Shown here piece after piece: positions 2,816-5,653 of a stretch of DNA of 5,653 bases; within the stretch, counting starts at the first letter, position 1, and each line of letters begins with the position of its first letter. A model generated the notes under the pieces. That model was not told the DNA's origin. It did not search any database and saw nothing but the letters and a program-made list of their open reading frames with translations. This DNA is from Candidatus Omnitrophota bacterium (lineage in GTDB: Bacteria > Omnitrophota > Omnitrophia > Omnitrophales > Abzuiibacteriaceae): contig JACQQN010000017.1 in the NCBI GenBank assembly GCA_016206995.1, positions 1-5,653 on the forward strand, in the 5' to 3' direction. The position numbers and the translations under genes were made by a program.

Positions 2816-5653
2816 GTAAGCGGCGTTCCAGCAACGCCTTCTCCTACTCAATCTCAAAATATTTCCCAAACAAAAACACCTGCTGCTTTTAACACTTACT
2901 CCCGCTCCGAACTTCGGAATTTATTGATGCCGGATGCACCAAAAAACAGTTTTGAGTCTCAAGTTTCAGGTTTCAAGTTAAATGAACGTCAAAGTGAGCA
3001 GCAACTTCGAACTTCAAACTTTAAACTTGAAACTCAAAACAGGGCTGAGCTTCGCACAGACCTTGAAACATCACTTCATAAAGCAAACGGATTTGATTCA
3101 AATGCTGCGATTCAATTTGCCCAAAATTTTGATGATCATCCTCTGCTAATTAAAAGAAGTGAAAATTTAACTGTCCAAACTGTGCCTTATCGTTTGAAGC
3201 AATTACAAAATGGTGAACTTAATCAATTAATGCAAGACGAAGGTCTCCAATTTCTTTTGGCAAGAGGGGCTCTTTACCAGGATAACCGAGCATTGATTGA
3301 AGAGATTGGAAAAATCGTTCAGACAGTTGCCCAGAGTGAGCGCTCCGATCGTCCGTTTGAAATACAAAAGCTTGAGTTCCCGTCCGCATTTTTCCATTTG
3401 CCCCATGAAGCAACCAGGAATGTTTACGCGTATTACTATCTTCCAAAACATGAAGATCCCGCAAAACAATTTCCCGCAGTTATTTTTCCAAGTTACATTT
3501 TTAAAGACGGCCTTGCACGGCCCCTTTCGATTTATTTAGCAAGTCACGGGATTGCTGTTCTGGAAGTCAACCTTCCTTTTTATGGAGAGCGCGAGCCAGC
3601 GGAGTTGAAAAATCTATCTTCGACTGAACGATACATTAAGTTAGACTTCGATTCGGAAAAATTTGTCGGTTTTTTCCTTCAAAGTATAAGCGACCTTTTA
3701 CTTGCTGTCCGGTGGCTTGGAAGCCGGCCTGAAATTGATTCCGCGCGAATCGGAATTTCTGGGCAAAGCATCTCCGCCAGCATGGCAACTCTCGCCTACT
3801 CAATTGATCCCCACATACAATTTTTAGATGTGATGGTACCGATTTCTAATTATGCCAATTTGATTTGGGGCCCCAAGCGATATCAAGATGTCAGCCGCTT
3901 TTTTGAAGGGAAGGGAATTTCAAAAGACGCGTTTGAAAGGGCAACGGAAATCATCAATCTTCACCACGTTGCAGCTGCGCACCCGCGAGACTCCAGCACG
4001 ATTATTTTAGGAACCGTTCCCAGAGATGAATTGGCTTCCACCCAAGATTCCGACCGGTTGTTTGAACTTTTAGGAAAGCCGCGCCGAATCGTAGGCAGCT
4101 CAGAAGATAAATTTGGAAGCCCTCACTTATCCGGCCTTGTGTCAATGGGTCATGTTATTTTTCCCTCCATGGTTGAAATGATGCACTCAAGCCGCGCAGA
4201 ACTTCGATTAGATGCTCAAGAAAAAAACGCTCCGTATAGCAAGGGATTTTTCTTAAAGCTTGCGGCTTTGACGTTTGCGGCTGGATTTTTGAGTTCTGGG
4301 TTTGGCGTTGGGGGAGGCGTCCTTGTTGTTCCGGCGTTAGTGACGCTCTTTCGAATGGACATCAAAAAAGCCGTTGTGATTTCAGCCGCTGCAGTCCTGC
4401 CCATTTCTACGGTTGGCTTTATTGTTCATTTAGTTTCGGGGATGGAACTTGCGAAATTGTGGATCTCGATTGGAACTGGCGCGCCAGTTTTAGCCGGATC
4501 GCTTGCGGCCGTACGGATTGGCGTTGGTATTGTTCAAAAGATGAAGAGCGAAACCTTGAAGAAATTATTCACAGCGTTCTTGATGCTAGTCGGTTTAAAA
4601 TATATCTTTCTGCCAGGCGGCCATTCTATCGGACATCTTTTTTCTTCTGGAGAGCTTCCTTCGTACTTATTTTACAGTTCTCTTTTCGTGCTTGGCCTCT
4701 TTGGCGGGGTGAGTTTTGTCATGTTTGGAATTGGTGGTGGGCTAATTTATGTCCCGGTGTTTCATTTAGTCTACGGGCTGCCGTTTTTTGATGCGGTCAC
4801 AACCTCTTTTGCTATTATCATTCCAACGAGCATTTACGGATTTTTGAAATATCGAATATCTTCTCTTTGGGATCCTAAGATTTCGCCTAAAGTTTTGATG
4901 CCGCCCGCAGCTTTTGGGGCGCTCATCGGCGCTTGGCTGATTCATTCTGTTCCGAAGTCGATCGTCGAACCCGCCTTTGGAGTTTTTCTCGTCGGCGTTT
5001 CGTCGTGGATGCTTTATCAATCAAAAAGCAAATCTAAACCGCAATCTCGCCCTGAGCTTCGGGAAAGCCTTACGGCAAAACAAGAAGAAATGATAAAACA
5101 GCTTGGTTTTAGAGTAGATCCGGCGATCGGGAAACTTTATTACACAGAATCTTTCCAACCAATGCAGCTTAATCTTGATTTGTGGGCCGTTCGGCATGGG
5201 ACGACACATAACATCGAATTGATTCAGAAGGATGGCAAGCCTCGATTTCAAGGCCAAGCAGATGACCCTAAAATGAATTATTTGACAGATTTTGGAAAAA
5301 AAGAAGCGCGCGAGACGGCAGGAAAACTTTACGATTTATTTGAAGCAACACTCAAAGAGCGAATGGAAGATGTTATTGTTGTTAAAAATCCACTTGGAAG
5401 AGTACTCAGCACTGCGGAACCCTTTGAGCAATTAGTTGAAGAAAAACTTGGGAAGAAGCCAAACGTTGTAATCATGCCAAGCTCACAAGAAATCGGTTTT
5501 GGTGAGTGGGAAAATTTGACAGTAGATCAAATTCGGGAGCTTTTTGGCGACGAGGAAGCAGAAAAAGCGGTTCAATATAGCAATCGAAATGTGATCGCAC
5601 ATTCTGCTTCGGGTGAGAGTTTTATTGATTTACTTGGCCGCGCTCATGAATTC
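2738..5653 (+). CDS. Giant secreted/membrane multidomain protein (alpha/beta hydrolase - TSUP transporter - histidine phosphatase), 3' partial
   Basis: One reading frame stays open for 972 codons to the end of the window. In order: signal peptide (1-26, hydrophobic stretch about 10-21, likely SIA|V cleavage); P/T/S/Q-rich stretch (27-54); a segment with two RxELR motifs separated by a palindromic insertion (55-106); an alpha/beta-hydrolase region (about 107-483); an eight-segment TauE/SafE-type TSUP domain (about 503-761); a linker; and a histidine-phosphatase domain (about 813 onward) that is not complete. There are no stops, frameshifts or ribosome sites at the domain borders, so I read it as a true fusion and not as adjacent genes. 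The three activities have no obvious common pathway. The signal peptide implies that at least the hydrolase is exported. The protein may continue far past the window. Each domain is confidently typed, but the substrate and role of the whole are unknown. Confidence 0.9.
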   Translation, partial: MNFSRPLKRLIASTILVSFCFQNSIAVSGVPATPSPTQSQNISQTKTPAAFNTYSRSELRNLLMPDAPKNSFESQVSGFKLNERQSEQQLRTSNFKLETQNRAELRTDLETSLHKANGFDSNAAIQFAQNFDDHPLLIKRSENLTVQTVPYRLKQLQNGELNQLMQDEGLQFLLARGALYQDNRALIEEIGKIVQTVAQSERSDRPFEIQKLEFPSAFFHLPHEATRNVYAYYYLPKHEDPAKQFPAVIFPSYIFKDGLARPLSIYLASHGIAVLEVNLPFYGEREPAELKNLSSTERYIKLDFDSEKFVGFFLQSISDLLLAVRWLGSRPEIDSARIGISGQSISASMATLAYSIDPHIQFLDVMVPISNYANLIWGPKRYQDVSRFFEGKGISKDAFERATEIINLHHVAAAHPRDSSTIILGTVPRDELASTQDSDRLFELLGKPRRIVGSSEDKFGSPHLSGLVSMGHVIFPSMVEMMHSSRAELRLDAQEKNAPYSKGFFLKLAALTFAAGFLSSGFGVGGGVLVVPALVTLFRMDIKKAVVISAAAVLPISTVGFIVHLVSGMELAKLWISIGTGAPVLAGSLAAVRIGVGIVQKMKSETLKKLFTAFLMLVGLKYIFLPGGHSIGHLFSSGELPSYLFYSSLFVLGLFGGVSFVMFGIGGGLIYVPVFHLVYGLPFFDAVTTSFAIIIPTSIYGFLKYRISSLWDPKISPKVLMPPAAFGALIGAWLIHSVPKSIVEPAFGVFLVGVSSWMLYQSKSKSKPQSRPELRESLTAKQEEMIKQLGFRVDPAIGKLYYTESFQPMQLNLDLWAVRHGTTHNIELIQKDGKPRFQGQADDPKMNYLTDFGKKEARETAGKLYDLFEATLKERMEDVIVVKNPLGRVLSTAEPFEQLVEEKLGKKPNVVIMPSSQEIGFGEWENLTVDQIRELFGDEEAEKAVQYSNRNVIAHSASGESFIDLLGRAHEF
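2943..3042 (+). repeat. In-frame palindromic insertion flanked by a 7-bp direct repeat
   Basis: An imperfect inverted repeat has arms 2949-2979 and 3010-3040 that pair at 27 of 31 positions around a 30-nt loop. AAAACAG occurs on both sides (2943-2949 and 3036-3042), exactly 93 bp apart, that is 31 codons. Removing one repeat unit gives APKNRAELR, restoring an uninterrupted linker motif. The insert is translated as residues 71-101, with the arms giving the similar peptides SGFKLN and SNFKLE. The architecture recalls coding-region palindromic elements such as those of Rickettsia, without evidence of kinship. The direct repeats partly overlap the arm ends, so their status as a target duplication is tentative. 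Confidence 0.6.
3056..4186 (+). other. Alpha/beta-hydrolase domain of the giant protein
   Basis: Residues about 107-483. The core begins with FPAVIFPSYIF, a strand followed by an oxyanion-type loop, then LASHGIAVLEVNLPFYGERE, typical of alpha/beta hydrolases. The nucleophile elbow is ARIGISGQSISAS, with S344 the probable nucleophile; the usual final Gly of GxSxG is Ser346. D430 in PRDEL is the likely acid. H472 in SMGHVIFP is the likely triad His, with H463 as the alternative. The N-terminal 90 residues of this region are not recognised. An esterase or peptidase-like hydrolase of an exported substrate is plausible; the substrate cannot be read. Confidence 0.75.
4244..5020 (+). other. TSUP (TauE/SafE-type) anion transporter domain of the giant protein
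   Basis: Residues about 503-761 form eight hydrophobic segments arranged as two homologous halves. Each half opens with the family signature: FGVGGGVLVVP (522-532) and FGIGGGLIYVP (663-673), 141 residues apart, each followed by a segment ending in a Pro-Ser/Thr kink. TSUP members move sulfite, thiosulfate, sulfonates and other organic anions across the inner membrane. The domain appears complete, ending in a Lys/Ser-rich tail just before the fourth RxELR motif. Confidence 0.9.
5174..5653 (+). other. Histidine-phosphatase (phosphoglycerate-mutase-like) domain, truncated by the window
   Basis: From about residue 813. The catalytic motif RHGTT (819-823) carries H820, the phosphohistidine nucleophile expected for the superfamily. 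After it come LTDFGKKEA, then EIGFGEWENLT with the Glu that usually follows the second Arg region, and SGES near the edge, typical of cobC/fructose-2,6-bisphosphatase-like members. The expected Arg of the second motif may be that in NPLGRVLSTAEP. The C-terminal catalytic His lies beyond the window, so completeness and activity cannot be judged. Confidence 0.85.

Larger units (their letters stand above)
2900..5062 (+). repeat. Four copies of the [SN]-R-[SAP]-E-L-R linker motif
   Basis: The giant protein contains SRSELR (residues 55-60, 2900-2917), NRAELR (101-106, 3038-3055), SRAELR (485-490, 4190-4207) and SRPELR (770-775, 5045-5062). Each is at a segment border: after the secreted low-complexity stretch, before the hydrolase, between hydrolase and transporter, and between transporter and phosphatase. 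At the DNA level each has the core GARCTTCG, with differing neighbouring codons. I know of no described family for this motif. It could be a protease site, a binding tag or a relic of modular recombination. Confidence 0.75.

Noticed and set aside
3219..3539. Three short frames (two minus, one plus) within the hydrolase region
   Set aside because: All overlap the 972-codon frame, which carries coherent domain sequence throughout; they look like shadows.
4181..4243. Separate start codon for the transporter (ATG at 4178 or 4181)
   Set aside because: No Shine-Dalgarno sequence precedes it and the upstream frame has no stop, so a fusion is simpler.
4216..5257. Short frames on both strands over the transporter and phosphatase regions
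   Set aside because: They overlap well-typed TSUP and histidine-phosphatase sequence and show no family features.
5648..5653. Window ending in GAATTC, suggesting a cloning junction
   Set aside because: Another GAATTC at 1272-1277 is uncut inside the window and the left end is not an EcoRI site; probably coincidence, and the frame runs through it coherently.

Overview
The window looks like a chromosomal piece of an uncultured, Gram-negative-type bacterium. My best guess is Omnitrophota (former OP3) or a related PVC/Elusimicrobia-like lineage. The reasons are a small secreted protein resembling the exosortase-associated TIGR04073 family, the moderate GC content, and a very long secreted multidomain reading frame of the kind reported in Omnitrophota. 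This placement is inference; there is no rRNA or other phylogenetic marker.

Layout. At the left, on the minus strand, is queF (58-411), the last enzyme of the preQ0 to preQ1 route to queuosine. It is divergent from a plus-strand operon of three closely packed genes: a ThiF/MoeB-type E1-like adenylyltransferase (463-1494), the transcript-cleavage factor greA (1506-1985), and a secreted TIGR04073-like protein (1982-2455) whose start overlaps the greA stop as ATGA. The 51-bp divergent gap holds two back-to-back extended -10 promoters, mirror images of each other, so close to the start codons that both transcripts would be nearly leaderless.

After a 282-bp gap comes one uninterrupted plus-strand reading frame from 2738 to the window end (972 codons, no stop reached). 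The gap contains a near-consensus sigma-70 promoter and a roughly 195-nt leader that can fold. The encoded protein has a Sec signal peptide, a P/T/S/Q-rich stretch, an alpha/beta-hydrolase domain, a complete eight-segment TSUP (TauE/SafE-type) transporter domain, and a histidine-phosphatase domain cut by the window edge. I do not know of a described protein with this order.

The most interesting points are in this giant frame. A short motif, [SN]-R-[SAP]-E-L-R, occurs four times, always at a segment border. At the second copy a 93-bp (31-codon) imperfect palindrome flanked by a 7-bp direct repeat has the look of an in-frame insertion; removing it rebuilds the sequence APKNRAELR without a seam. 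Together these suggest a modular secreted or membrane polyprotein assembled from ordinary domains joined by a standard linker, possibly a processing or recombination site.
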